Source: Termitomyces sp. T153 (Eukaryota > Basidiomycota > Agaricomycetes > Agaricales > Lyophyllaceae). From it: DNA of 64,000 nucleotides. This document shows positions 13,289 to 30,530 of the stretch, one piece after another (within the stretch, counting starts at the first letter, position 1; each line of letters opens with the position of its first letter). A program made the translations under genes and the position numbers. The notes below the pieces were generated by a model that was not told the origin of the DNA, did no database searches, and saw only the letters and a list, made by a program, of their open reading frames with translations. Where the stretch lies: positions 62,001 through 126,000 of the forward strand of contig JACKQL020000034.1 in assembly GCA_018296165.2 (NCBI GenBank). Reading direction: 5' to 3'.

Positions 13289-14003
13289 ATGTCGCCCAGA
13301 CCAGACTTTCTGCGGCCCCTCGTCCTCTTTGGCCCCTCTGGCGTCGGCAAGAGCACTCTTCTTACTCGTCTCTTTGCAGAGTTTCCCGACAGGTTTGGCT
13401 TCAGCGTCTCCCGTATGCCACCTTTTTTTCCTCGGTCGCATGCTCATGCTTGTCTAGATACCACGAGATCACCTCGGCCCGGAGAAGTAGATGGCAAGCA
13501 GTATCACTTTGTTACTGCACAGCGTTTCCGCGAACTCCGTCAGCAGGACGCCTTCATCGAGCACGCTGAATTCTCTGGCAATTACTATGGAACCAGCTTT
13601 GACACCGTGCGTTCCGTCCAGGAGCTTGGACGCCGCTGTATTCTCGACATCGACGCGCAGGTGGGTCTTTCTCTATCACAAAGTCCTTTGGACATTCTGT
13701 CGATCTCGTGCTCAGGGTGTCCGGCAAATCAAAAACACCAATCTGGACCCTGTCTACCTTTTCATCTCCCCTCCCTCCCTGGTGGTCCTGCGCTCTCGCC
13801 TTCAGCAACGCGGGACAGAGACAGAGGCCGCTGTCCAAAAACGCCTTGCCACCGCTCTCAAGGAAATTGAGTATGCCAAACAACCCAATGTCCACGATTT
13901 TGTCATTGTGAATGACGAGCTTGAACGCGCCTATACCTTGTTCAGAGACGTTGCTCTTGGGAAGCAGATTACTGGCGATATCCTTCCACCACTCGACGAT
14001 TAG
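13289..14003 (+). CDS. GUK1: Guanylate kinase
   Basis: Phosphorylates GMP to GDP with ATP in the cytosol. The start [20 protein letters not shown] has the P-loop [12 protein letters not shown] first intron (gtatgc...gtctag, about 13414-13459) links FGFSVS to [19 protein letters not shown], the GMP-binding region. [11 protein letters not shown] and RCILDIDAQ follow, and a second intron leads to [20 protein letters not shown] and the lid region with [20 protein letters not shown]. The end is [16 protein letters not shown], with TAG at 14001-14003. The result is about 200 residues, normal for the family, with all key residues present. The ATG at 13289 has a good context (ccaccATG) and gives the family N-terminus. 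An in-frame ATG at 13217 would add 24 residues. Confidence 0.95.
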
Positions 14004-14699
14004 ATCTGTATCTGCGTTGAGATTATAGATCGAATATCAGGCACATCACTGCATTCCACGATGCCATGTCCACGATGCAAACCTCAAAAGGAGGTTCTAT
14101 GATCCTGAAGTCTTATCCGTCTTATGTGCCAACACGCACTGAAAGGAGTGCAAGCGTTTTCGAAATGATTTAGATATTCTTCCAGTTTTAGTGACACTCG
14201 TCAGGGTAAGTCTGTTTGCTCTTCCCCATCATCTGCTTTCTGCTTCTTTCTACAAAGGTGAGAAGGTCAAGACACCCTCTATAGTGTTCGCAAATCCGCC
14301 CTTAAGACATGTCGGGGTGCTTATTCACGAACGGGGGTTGAGTTGTCGCCCTTCGTAGTATCTTTAAACAAACTCTGCGGTTCTTTCCCCTGTATGATTC
14401 TGGTTTTTCAAGAGGTGTTTGACCAGTTGAGGTTGGCATAGTGCGAGAGTTATGCCAATGCAACTATTCAATTGGGCTCTTATCGTATCCTTGCGTTGTC
14501 GCTGATGCAAACTATGCTGCAAACTAAGTACGGATATCATCAAGTGACCAGTCATTGACTGATTGACCACCAATGTCCGATGCTATGAGCAGTTATGGTA
14601 ATGCAATATTAGCATTCGTAAGCATGCGCGGCCCGGATATTTTATAAAAATGTTATTTATAACGGACCCGCACTTTGGGCATTTTCACTCCCCGTACAT
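14004..14699. other. Intergenic, upstream of ABCC transporter
   Basis: No coding signal. The stretch holds the guanylate kinase 3' UTR and the promoter of the transporter. A TATA-like element (atattttataaaaa) lies at about 14636-14649, some 50 bp before the transporter ATG. Confidence 0.5.
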
Positions 14700-20804
<6,105 letters not shown>

Positions 20805-20832
<28 letters not shown>

Positions 20833-21105
20833 CGTCTATAAATAATAATAGATATTGATGCAAATCAACACTTATGTATGGTGACCAAGTAATAGCAAAG
20901 TTCATAATGATAGGCCCTTCGAGTTCCCTTGTTTAGTTGTTTAGTTGATTTATATGCATGCAGCATTATCAGAAGTAGGTTGGTCAATAGTGCTAGATAT
21001 TGATGCAAATCAACACTTATGTATGGTGACCAAGTTACAGCCAAGTTCATAATGATAGGCCCCTTTGAGTTTCCCTTGTTTAGTTGTTTGATCTATATGT
21101 ATCCT
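20805..21105 (+). repeat. Tandem duplication at the 3' end of the ABCC gene
   Basis: A unit of about 145 bp occurs twice in direct orientation. Its core, gatattgatgcaaatcaaca, is at 20853 and again at about 20997, followed in both by acttatgtatggtgaccaag and gttcataatgatagg. The words ggttggtcaata and gctag, which in the first copy encode the last residues of the transporter, recur before the second copy (about 20980). The duplication therefore includes the end of the coding sequence. Confidence 0.75.
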
Positions 21106-21312
21106 GTAGCGGCGACAAAGCGCCGGTCCCCGACTCAGCCTGCAGAAATTAAAGCAGACTCGGAATATAAAGATTGAGGCAGTATTTTTAAAATTACACT
21201 TTCTTGATATTGTGTTTGCACCAGGCAAAGATAATTTTATCTGTAGACTAGGCACTCCAGACACAGGCTGCTTTTTTTGTAAGTAAAATAAGTAAATCAA
21301 TACAATTTTCAT

Positions 21313-21653
21313 TCAAATCAGGTCTCCAATTTCAGTATCTTCTTCATTACTGTCACTTTTTCTATCTTCCGAACAAGCTGCAGCTGCACCATCACAGTCA
21401 TATTTTACACAGAGAGGCTCAGAGCATGTGGGGGGTCCCGAGGCCTCTGTGTGATCTGTGTCCGCAAGCAAAATGATGTCCTGTGCATTGAATGAAAACG
21501 TGGTTGCCTGAGTGGTTTCTGACTTGTATGCGGATAATGTGAATGTGACGGCGACAGCACATAAGTCAGCTAGAGGCTCTTTGTTTCTGTTGATGATTGG
21601 TAAGCTCTGGTAATCGCTCCACTTGAAAGGTTTACGTCCATTGTAGACAGGAA
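21313..21653 (-). pseudogene. Coding exon of an unidentified gene, C-terminal fragment
   Basis: An open frame of 113 codons runs from a good acceptor (ttaaactgaattgcag, intron side of 21654) to TGA at 21313-21315. It reads FPVYNGRKPFKWSDYQSLPI at its start (first codon split by the intron), then EPLADLCAVAVTFTLSAYKS and FSFNAQDIILLADTD, and ends in an acidic tail (SDSNEEDTEIGDLI). Unlike the surrounding repeats it contains several CpG. The pattern of a PVY-G-R start followed by a short beta-rich V-T-T-Y segment recalls the C-terminal part of agaricomycete proteins related to TET/JBP 2-oxoglutarate dioxygenases. That is only a resemblance from memory; no catalytic motif lies here. Upstream exons were not found before the Copia/Helitron region, so it may be a truncated gene. 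Confidence 0.45.
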
Positions 21654-21938
21654 CTGCAATTCAGTTTAAGTATCATTCATGCCAGCAGATGATACTGAGT
21701 GCAGATTTACGTTGGAGCAGCAGGCACGGACAAAGAAAATGATGACGAGCATACAACGAAAGAACTACAAAAGGTTAAAATAGAGAATTCTAGAATGTTC
21801 CACTTAATTCAGTAATGTCATGTGACCATATTCTGGGTTTTGCAGGAGCTCAGGACGTTCGACTTCGACAAAGAACTCTTTCTCTTACTTACATAATAGA
21901 GTCGGGGATATAGCATCACATATAAAGACGAGCTACGC

Positions 21939-21957
21939 CCCGTGCCTTTGGCACGGG
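21939..21957 (-). other. 3'-terminal hairpin of H1
   Basis: cccgtgcc-ttt-ggcacggg forms a perfect 8-bp GC-rich stem. In Helitrons such a hairpin is thought to signal the end of rolling-circle transposition. It is identical in H2. Confidence 0.8.
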
Positions 21958-21964
21958 CCTGTAG

Positions 21965-22375
21965 CTCTTGCTTCATCCCAGACCCAACCTCACTTCATTC
22001 GGTTAGGTCCTCGATATTCTACTCAATGCTTTATCCCAGACCCAACCTCACTTCGTTCGGTTAGGTCTTTGTATTTCAAACTTAATGCTAATTCCCAGAC
22101 CCAACCTCACTTTGTTCGGTTAGGTCCTTGTATTTCAAACTTAATGCTAATTCCCAGACCCAACCTCACTTTGTTCGGTTAGGTCCTTGTATTTCAAACT
22201 TAATGCTTCATCCCAGACCCAACCTCACTTTGTTCGGTTAGGTCCTTGTATTTCAAACTTAATGCTTCATCCCAGACCCAACCTCACTTTGTTCGGTTAG
22301 GTCCTTGTATTTCAAACTTAATGCTTCATCTCAGACCCAACCTCACTTCGTTCGGTTAGGTCTTTGCATTTTGTT
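21965..22375 (+). repeat. 58-59 bp tandem repeat array of H1, seven units
   Basis: The word gacccaacctcactt recurs at 21981, 22039, 22098, 22157, 22216, 22275 and 22334. Each unit holds an internal inverted repeat, gacccaacc ... ggttaggtc, around a variable ttcgttc/tttgttc/ttcattc core in which CpG has decayed to TG or CA. The spacers differ by group (ctcgatattctactcaatg versus cttgtatttcaaacttaatg). Confidence 0.95.
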
Positions 22376-22446
22376 GACCAAGTGTTGCTTTTCTCTTACC
22401 ATTCAATACACTGAGATTTCATCTATAAACCAATCATGTATCTATA

Positions 22447-23037
22447 TTACATTATTAACAAAATACTACAATGTCCACTGGTATATATTAGAGATGCTGG
22501 AGCAGGCAACAGTGGCACCATTCTAGGTAAGGGATTCTGTAAAGGAGCATCCCAACCTTCTGGCAAAACTGTTTCTGGAATGACCATAGCAGCTTGAGCA
22601 ACAGCAGACTGATTGAGTCTATTGCCTCTTCTCTGTACAGGATGAGGTAGAGGTGGCACCACTCTAGGTATGGGATTCTGCAAAGGAGCATCCCACCCTT
22701 CAGGCAAAACAGTTTCTGGAATGACCATAAAAAATGGATCAGCAGCAGCAGCTGCCTGCCTAATAGGTCTTCCCAAAGAGCCAGAAGCAGTGGCTATAGG
22801 TCTCAAACCCCCAGTTCCCATAGATTGATTGATACCCCCAGGCCCCAATTGAAGTGGTGGGACAACCACAGTATTGATCTGTTCCAAAGATCTATTGTTT
22901 CTATTTGCTCGACAATTGTCAGGATCTGTCATTTGTAACTGTTCAAGTCTCCTTTGATTCCTAGCTTGTTGCCTTTGGCTTTCAGGAGTAGTAGGTGGTT
23001 GCCTGAAATATCCATTGTTAAGCAATTTAACAGTCAA
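22447..23037 (-). CDS. ORF of unknown function inside H1
   Basis: A 196-codon open frame in the sense direction of the element. The N-terminal part is Gln/Arg/Asn-rich with TPESQRQQARNQRRLEQLQ, vaguely like the basic leaders of Helitron or helicase ORFs. A module of about 29 residues starting MVIPETVLPEGWDAPLQNP and ending at PRVVPPLP/PRMVPLLP occurs twice, 47 residues apart. At the DNA level about 73 nt are repeated with a 141-nt period (22516 and 22657). Proline is abundant. I recognise no catalytic domain. It might be a captured gene fragment or a remnant of the element's own protein; the first Met is not certain. Confidence 0.4.
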   Translation of the reverse strand: MTVKLLNNGYFRQPPTTPESQRQQARNQRRLEQLQMTDPDNCRANRNNRSLEQINTVVVPPLQLGPGGINQSMGTGGLRPIATASGSLGRPIRQAAAAADPFFMVIPETVLPEGWDAPLQNPIPRVVPPLPHPVQRRGNRLNQSAVAQAAMVIPETVLPEGWDAPLQNPLPRMVPLLPAPASLIYTSGHCSILLIM

Positions 23038-23615
23038 AAACCATTAAAATTGACTTGCATGATGAGATATTTGATGTATCAATAGCTCAATGTGGTTAAG
23101 GAGTTACTAATAAGCTTGTTAGTCAACATCAATCAATCAATAGATGTGACGAAACATACTTTGTCGTGTGGCCTTCTTTCCACAACCTCGGAAATGCCCA
23201 TTATTTGGTCATGTTGTGTCAAAAAATGCGTGAGGCGTGAAAAACAGTGTTCACTAAATCGTGTTTGGCCTTTTTGACACCTGCAGACTATCTGGCATGA
23301 TTTACACATAGTCAAAAGATTGTATATATGTATTAAAGCTGTTAACAGTGTCCACTAAATCGTGTTTGGCCTGTTTCACATGTGCAGGCTATTTGGCATG
23401 TTTTACACATGGTCAAAAGATAGTATATATTCAGTAAAGTTGTATACTATAATTTTTTTTAGAAAAAATCTGTTCCAAGTGCGAAAAACAGCCAAGCTGC
23501 CCAAAAAGGAAGGTTCTTGGTCAGCAGCTGACAAATTTTAGTCAGCACAATCCAAAGTCATTGCATATATTGAGTGCACAGCCACTTTCCCAGGAGTCAT
23601 CCCATATATTATAGA

Positions 23616-23850
23616 TGCATTCCAAAATTAGAATCTGTTGTTTAGAATCTGTTGTTTGCCCCCCTGCCCACCTTCCATGGCCTATGCCTCTTCTCCATTC
23701 CCTTGATGTGCATGCACTGTGACCTATGCACACTTGAGAGGTTTTATAGCTTATTTCCTGTGGCAGAAGCTGGATGATCAACCAAACAACTAAACAAGAG
23801 AAACTTGAAAGGGTCTATCATTATGAACTTTGCTGTACAAGGAGTCTTGA
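23616..23850. repeat. Right flank of H1 with inverted copy of the 20.9-kb repeat
   Basis: A near-perfect 14-bp direct duplication (tagaatctgttgtt) lies at 23629-23656. At about 23780-23840 the reverse complement of the 20.9/21.05-kb repeat appears (aaagttcataatgatag and cttgtttagttgttt on the minus strand). H1 therefore sits between inverted copies of one repeat, possibly ends of an older DNA element that received H1. Confidence 0.55.
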
Positions 23851-25183
23851 TACTCCTTTGAACTCTCCAACCCTATTTATTCCACAGTTTGTATCTTCAA
23901 ATATTGTGGTTGCATATTCTCATGTCTATCTATTCCTCATACAATGAATTGGATTATGAAAATGATCATTATATAGGATTTAAGGTGAATTTGAGGTTGG
24001 AGATAAGATCTGGTGCTCAAAATCCATGTTAAATCAGCACAACTTTGATCCATAAAGTGTAAGCATGGCTTACATATTTGTTACATGATTGGACTTTGGG
24101 ATTATTATCTCTTACTGTTGCCATTATCTCTGCTTGTATTCCTACTTGTGTTCCTTTGGAATATACTTGATGTTCCTGTTCTTGTGTGCACATCATATTT
24201 AGTGTGCCTACTAGTGAGTAGGCTTCCACTTTTTTTTTGAACAGCTGATTGTGAGTCATCTGTTTTTTTGTTCATATATTGCACCACATTATCACTGGTT
24301 TCATTGTTCTATGCTTCAACACTTTTGGGGAACTAGTGGGAGCAGTTCACATACAATGCCAACACCAATACCTTTTGTCATTGTTCTACTTGCATCTGTT
24401 TCCATGACCCTCAGCCCACTGACTGACATCACTCTCTGGCACCTGTAAGAACTAGATTTACTTGATAATGGATTAAGTCCTCTCATGTCACATGATCTTC
24501 ACTTTGGGCTGCCATGTTGGTCTTGTGCAAACATCAAACTTGATAAATAGAGCATATTTGCAATGGGCCTCACCTGCCAAATGAACAAAAATTTGATGGC
24601 TTCTCAACCAAATTATGATTCATCCTAAGATGGAAAGTGTGAATGGCAGTTTCTGTGATGGTGTCCATCAAAAGACATCAATTGCAATATGATAATAATT
24701 CATCTCCCCAATAATGAACAAGTGATAATGAATTGCTGCAGTCTCTCACTGCTATGCCTTCAATCTCACAAGTCCCTTCTCTGCCACCTTCACTTGATGT
24801 GGCTACCATAGGTGGACTCTCTCACTTTCTGTATGGAGCAAATACCACAGACTAGGTGACTGTACTCATGTCAATCACTACATCTGACAAGTAACTTCCA
24901 ACCTTTTAAAGCATGTTTCCCATCTCCTCTTCATGCTTCCCCTTCTCACCATGGCCAGCTTCAAATAAGTGAACTTTCAGAGCAGTCTGATCAATTACAA
25001 ACAGCTCCTTGTTTGTGAAAGGTATGGTTCATCATCCTGAACTGGCTGGAGTTGTGTTTTGTTGTACTTGGCCATGATCAATGTAACAGGCATCTGATGA
25101 AACATGTTGTGTGACTAATTGGACCTGTCACATAGCTGATCTGATGCCTTTGAGACCATAATTCTGGAGAATTGAGTATTTAA
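23851..25183. other. Decayed repeat-like DNA, unidentified
   Basis: AT-rich, with no CpG in 24001-25080. Minus-strand fragments such as LVIDQTALKVHLFEAGHGEK (about 24950-25010) and a run of short frames near 24670-24900 look like eroded coding sequence, but I cannot assign a family. Confidence 0.4.
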
Positions 25184-25496
25184 TGTAGTACAAAAAGACA
25201 ATTAATCCCTCAGTCTTGGTAAAAGGACTCCTATTTGACCTGTAGTACAGAAAGACAATTAATCCTACAGGTCAATGTAAGTAGTGAGTAGGAGGTAGGT
25301 AAATGTGAATATCATATCCTCAGTCTTGGTATTCAAAATGCAGCCATACATACCAAGATGGTGGCTGAGTCAATTATATCAGGCTCAATTGTGGCTGGGA
25401 GGAAAAAGAAAGGAAAAGAAAATAAAGAATTTTAAAACCATTGATTTACCAGGAAATAACTGACACCACTGCCACAGCAGAGAGTCTATTACAACA
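25184..25496 (-). repeat. 3' LTR of the minus-strand Copia element
   Basis: On the minus strand it starts TGTTGTAATAGACTCTCTGC and ends TACTACA, directly after the purine-rich tract TTGAGTCTGGGGAAG. Its distal 140 bp recur at 60516-60655, just before the gag start, as expected for the 5' LTR of the same element. Length is 313 bp. Confidence 0.8.
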
Positions 25497-25512
25497 CTTC
25501 CCCAGACTCAAG

Positions 25513-26005
25513 CTAAGGCTTAAGACTGAGAATCCCAACAAGGTAAGAATGGGTGACATGGCCCAGGAGTTTGGTAAAGAGGTTAGCCAGGTTCTGAGTG
25601 GATGAAATGTGGATAACCTTAATCTTGCCCAACTTGATATGCTCCCATGTGTAATGGTGACAAATGTCAATGTATTTAGCACAAGCATGCTCTTTTGTGT
25701 ATTGCACAAGTAATAGAGTGGAGGAGTTGTCAGCATGAAGATGAGCAGGCAAAGTCTGTATGAGGTCAACATCAAAGGGCCAATTAAACATTCACATTGC
25801 CTGCTGGGCACTGCAAAGTAAGGCCATGTATTCTGCCTCTGTTGGAGAGAGAGCAATGGTAGGCTAATGCTTGGAACTCCAGGAGATAGCTCCACCAGCC
25901 ATAGTAAAGACATACTCTGATAAGACTTACTTGTTGCTGAGCACCATTACTGATATCTTGGACTATTTTATCCAGGTAGCACCTAATGAGAACACAACAT
26001 AAGTA
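25513..26005 (-). pseudogene. Copia RNase H fragment (3' end of pol)
   Basis: The minus strand encodes the Copia RNase H region with YVFTMAGGAISWSSK, PTIALSPTEAEYMALLCSAQ, TKEHACAKYIDICHHYTWEH and QNLANLFTKLLGHV, the usual end of pol, followed at once by the polypurine tract and LTR. Stops and frame breaks (for example CAA/CGA to stop in the middle of PTIAL) make it inactive. It is the most distal piece of the fragmented Copia. Confidence 0.85.
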
Positions 26006-26944
26006 TGTATGAGTCATATGACTTTATCATGTGTGGTCTAGCCCCAGGGTCTGGAACAAAATTCTAGTGACTACAAGACTGCTGGATCATGAGCCTCATC
26101 ACATGGAGTCTAGCCTGTGAATCTAGAGCAATAAGGTTGAGACCTTCTCTGAGCAACAATTGCTAGCCATACATACACTTGGTTACCATACTGACATCCA
26201 ATATGTATTATGGACACTTTGGCAGACACTGTTGCTAGGGGTGACCATCTTTCCTTTTTGAATACTATACTTATAAATAGTATAAATACTGCCTGTATTT
26301 AGGGTAGAAAATCAACAAGAGTATTATCCTCACTTTTGGTATCTCTTGGCTTGTAAGATTCAGATCTCTTCTTATTGTTCTCTCTTGTCATTGTTAATGG
26401 CTTAGCAACAAGTCTTAGTGACCTCATATTTGATTTAGCATGGGTACCAACTACAGGTATTGAGTTGTGTTGGGACTTGGCAACATTAGCAACTGCAGCT
26501 AGCAACTAGTTATTTGTTCCCTAACTCCTGCCATTTTCACTTACTCCTCTTTCCTCCATCATCTTCTGTTACTAGGCCCTTACTACCCTTAGCAATCTTC
26601 TTTCACCTTTCACTCTCCTACTAGCCCCATCACCTAGTTCACCCTTGTCACTGACTCATCTTCTCTTCTCCTCCTTTGAGCAATTTTCACTAGTAATTTT
26701 TACACATCTTTTTCCTTTTCATTATCCAGAAATTTAGCAACCCTGTGTTACTATCTAGCAACTGAGGCTAGATATAGCAATTTCCCCTTTGTCTCCTACA
26801 TTGCTCAAATATCCATTGCTCTTGCTTTTTGGGATGTTTACTGACTTGCCCTCATTACTTTCTATTGCCAGCTACTCCATCTGGTTGCTCATGTTTAGGC
26901 TTTCTTTTGTTTTTCCTGCATAGCAGCTAGGCAGCATAGGAGCA
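26006..26944 (+). repeat. LTR-like repeat R, left part
   Basis: A repeat of about 1 kb that begins TGTATGAGTCAT and contains a TATA-rich stretch (tataaatagtataaatac, 26271-26288). A second copy, R', lies on the minus strand at 52511-56225 and shows the same order of blocks. It looks like a solo LTR of an unidentified family. It is interrupted at 26944 by Gypsy1; its last bases resume at 43632-43643. It separates the RNase H and reverse transcriptase pieces of Copia. Confidence 0.6.
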
Positions 26945-28015
26945 TGTCACAACACACTCCCAGACCTCCTCCTAACCCACTCTGCTTCCTCCAGAGCTCC
27001 TCCCAACATCCCCTCAACTCACCCCAACCTTTGTTCATCTAGAACACCCACTCTGGCTATTTCCAATGCTTCCCCAGCAAACCCTGACAATCTTTTGGCA
27101 AACCTTGGCACAACTCCTGCAGGCCTCCTCAGCTCCCCTTCTGCTCCACAAGGCCCCTGAGCCTCTCCAACCTCTCCTCTGACCTAGACATGCATTGCTA
27201 GCCTGTTCCTGTGACTCACTCAACCCATCTGGAGCTTTCCAACAACTATGAAACAGACCATATTCCCATCAAATCCCATCAGATCATCAATGCAGCCTGC
27301 CCTATGATCAGAACTGACACTCATAAGCCCCACACAGCTCTGATGAGTTCCACTATTGCAACTCCAATCCCTGGAGGCATCAGTAATTAGTATAAATTAT
27401 AAGTCATAGAGTAGCATCTGTCACCCTAGTCTTGACATTGCTTTACTTGGTTACTTGTGTCTTGTGTTTCCTTTCTGTTATGTTTCCCAGTCTTATTTCT
27501 ATTTTAGTCTCTACTCTCAAATATACTTCTTTTCTCAGTTCTGTCTTGTCTTGACTCTGTCTTGCCTCTATCTCTATTTTCTTTATTGTTCCTAAGTTCC
27601 TTTCAACTCTGATGTTATTATGAACTCCATGCAAACATTATGACCCTCTAAACATTCATAAGCTAACTCCAGACCTCACCCTATGCTTGGTTCAAGACCC
27701 ATCACTTTTAATTGATTTCCCATCAAACCATGGCTCTGCCCCCATCACTCATAAAGCCTCTGCTTGCTTCATTGCCTATACATTTGCTTATGGACTTGTA
27801 CCTGATGCACATCTAAACTTAAACTTTACTGTACCTAGTCTTAGACTTCCTTAGACCACCTCAGACTTGCTTGGACCACTTTCCTTCCCTTATTCTTGCA
27901 AGTATCTGAAGTCCAGACCACTCTGGAGTGCTAGGTTATAAGCATAGGACATCATGTCTGCCTTGTAAGGACTCACTCAGTTAAGCTGAGCCCCTGTGGT
28001 TAGCAGAACCTGACA
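26945..28015 (+). repeat. Gypsy1 5' LTR
   Basis: 1071 bp, from TGTCACAACACACTCC to GCAGAACCTGACA. The same family occurs at 42556-43631, 44132-45160 and, inverted, 54737-55794. The two LTRs of this element differ at many sites, mostly transitions, so the insertion is not recent. Confidence 0.9.
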
Positions 28016-28199
28016 TAATATCAAGACTCCCCCTTACACTGTTCTTGATCTCTGCATACAACCCTGCATTCAACCCTGCTGGCTACCCAACCAATGTCTA
28101 TGGTAGGGCCTGGAAATTACTATGTCCTGTTTTATCCAGGCCTACCTATAGATCAGTACATTTCCTGTTACTGGACTTCAGATCCAAACCAGGCCTTCT

Positions 28200-30530
28200 A
28201 TGCCCCCTCAGAGGCATCAGTTGAGGAGTACTATCAGGCTGGCACCACCCCTAATGTTTCCCACTGATGGGGCTTACTCTTGTATGTACCCTAGAGGATT
28301 CTCTGGCACACTTCCAGCTGTGCCCAACTCTGCCTACCTCACTCCAGCGCACTACTACATCTATTCAATCCCTGCTGCAGCTGCAGCTCCTCCAGAGCAA
28401 CCAGATAACTATCCTCCTTCTCAACTCCAATTCCCTGCTCAAATTCCCCCTTCTTCTAGATAGCAGTGAGTTGAGGCCTATGTACAACAATGCAATAAAG
28501 TTCTCCACTCCCTCTGCCTGTCCCTTGCAAAAAAGAGTTTGCAAGATGTGCTTGCACCCTCCTTATTGGCTTAGGTTATTATAACACCCCAGCCACTTTG
28601 GAAGTTTGGGCAGATCACCTCCTCAACTTTCATGCATGCTATTTACAAGGCACTCTTCCTGAAGCCACAAGGCATCTTGGGAATTGATGCTAATCTCCAG
28701 AACAAGCTCTGCACTCTATTAGGGTCAAATAAATCCATACCAGCCCAAACTCCTGTCAGTTTGAAAATCCATTGGACTCCACCTGCTCCTTCTATGTGCA
28801 AAACCCACCAGAGTATGAAGCAAAGCCCCACCTCCCATTTCTTGCCAGCAAAGAGAGCTCAACACCATGTCCAACATTTTGAGGACCCTCAACCCTGCTA
28901 GAGGACTCTTTGACCAACCCACCACTCACACCTTGACTCTCTCTACTTGTCCCAGGGCAAACTCCATCCCTAGCACCTTTTGTACCTGGAACCAACTCAC
29001 CATCCCCAAGCCCCACACACAGAGGCCCCCTCCATGCATTAATGATGACATTGTTTCTAATCAAACTCTCTCACACATTGATGAGCCCAGAAACTCCAGC
29101 AGAAAGCCTGCTCCTTGCAATGATGTCCCAGGTCCTCTCTGGGACAGACCTCCCCACTTCAATCTCTGTGCTTCTCATGGAAATGCTCTTCCAAACTTGC
29201 CCCACTAAAATGCCCCAGCTCCTCAGTGTCAACTCATGGGCTCCAGAGCACTCCAGCCCCCCTTCTCCAACAATTCTCCTTGATCCCTGCCAATCTCTTT
29301 ACCCTACCAACCTTCCCACAATAACAATTTTAGACTGCCAACCTCTGGAGGGCCCCCTCCTCCTTGCTGGGCCTCAAGCCCCTCCCAGGCAACACTGGCC
29401 AACCTCCCAGTAGTAGACCTCCCAATAGCAGACTTTCAGGAGGATGGGGCCCAGCCATGGACAACTTGCCTCCTCAGCATGGCAATAGAAACAACAACTA
29501 CTACTACTACAATGCTGGATCCCCACACTAAAATCAAAACACCTAGGACAATACTCGCAATGCACTGGCCTGAGAAGAAAAGCTTGACATCCAGAAGCCT
29601 GAGTCCTTCACTAGTCATGACACCTAGAAATGGAGAGTCTTTGTGACATAGTGCCTTACTATATTCTAAGCTAAGCCTATCACCTTGCAACTTGAGAGCT
29701 CATAAGTGGCCTTTGCTGCCTCCTACCTACAGGGCATTGCCTTTGATCACTATACAGCCTGCTCCAATTCAACCTCAACAACTCCATGCTCTCTAATTGG
29801 ATTGCTTTCACTCAGGAGTTTTCCAGTAAGTTTAGTATATTTGACATAGTAGTGGAAGTGGAGGAAAACCTCTTTAAACTCCAGATGTGCAACAACAAAC
29901 ACTTCACCATCTTCATTGTCTGGTTTGAGCAAGAAGCCTACAAAACAGGATGGAATTACGATGTTCTATGGTTTGCCTTCTGCCACACCCTTCTCCAACA
30001 CATCAAAGGGTGTCCTCTGCCTTGCACCAAAGCAAACCACATATGATGGTTACAAGGTGCTTGTCATGCAGGCTGATCAATGCTATTGGGAAGACTAGAG
30101 CAAGAACACAGCACTACAAACCAACTGGAACACTTCCAGCAACACCAACTGGCAGGCCAGAGCAACCAATAGCAATTGACCCTCAATCCCTGCAACCCTC
30201 ACCAACCCTGCACCCTGCTTTTCTCCAGGACAAGGACCTCCCAGCATTAATCAACCTCCAGGATCCCACCCACCTGCCCAACTCAATGCCACCAACCTCT
30301 ACAAAGCTCCAGATCCCCTAGACACCAATCCTGATGACTCCTAGAATTTCAAAGATGCTCTGGACCCCACTGATGACTAGGAGGCTCTATGCACAAACAA
30401 GACTTGGAACAGGCCTTGGATTGACATATCAGAGGAGACTCAGGAGAAGCATTGGAAGGAGGGCACATGCATTTTATGTGGTGAGCAGAGATATTTCATT
30501 GGTAGTTAGTTGCCCTAAACACCAGGTGAT
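28200..30530 (+). pseudogene. Gypsy1 gag remnant
   Basis: The plus strand carries discontinuous Pro/Gln/Asn-rich frames beginning MPPQRHQLRSTIRLAPPLMF. A capsid-like stretch lies near 29700-30080. A zinc knuckle follows at about 30465-30510, CILCGEQRYFIG, in which the histidine position is Tyr (CAT to TAT) and the last cysteine is behind a stop. The decay is of the C-to-T/G-to-A type. Confidence 0.7.

Larger units (their letters stand above)
21929..23615 (-). mobile_element. Helitron-like non-autonomous element H1
   Basis: Read on the minus strand, the element starts TCTATAATATATGGGATGAC right after host A (complement of 23616) and ends GCGTAGCTCG right before host T (complement of 21928). 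Ten bases before its end lies a perfect 8-bp hairpin with a 3-nt loop, and before that a seven-unit tandem array. A related element in opposite orientation (46383-48621) has the same two ends but different interior and flanks, which fixes the boundaries. TC at the 5' end, insertion between A and T, no target duplication, and a GC hairpin 10 nt from the 3' end are the Helitron signature. The 3' tetranucleotide is CTCG, not CTRR. No Rep/helicase is encoded, so it would need an autonomous partner. Confidence 0.75.

Noticed and set aside
21965..22375. CRISPR-like array of regular repeats.
   Set aside because: The units are contiguous 58-59-bp tandem copies with near-identical 'spacers', in a eukaryote, at the end of a transposon.
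28200..30350. A run of proline-rich ORFs on both strands as host genes.
   Set aside because: They lie between the Gypsy1 LTR and its protease, lack introns and CpG, and fit a decayed gag; the minus-strand frames are shadows.
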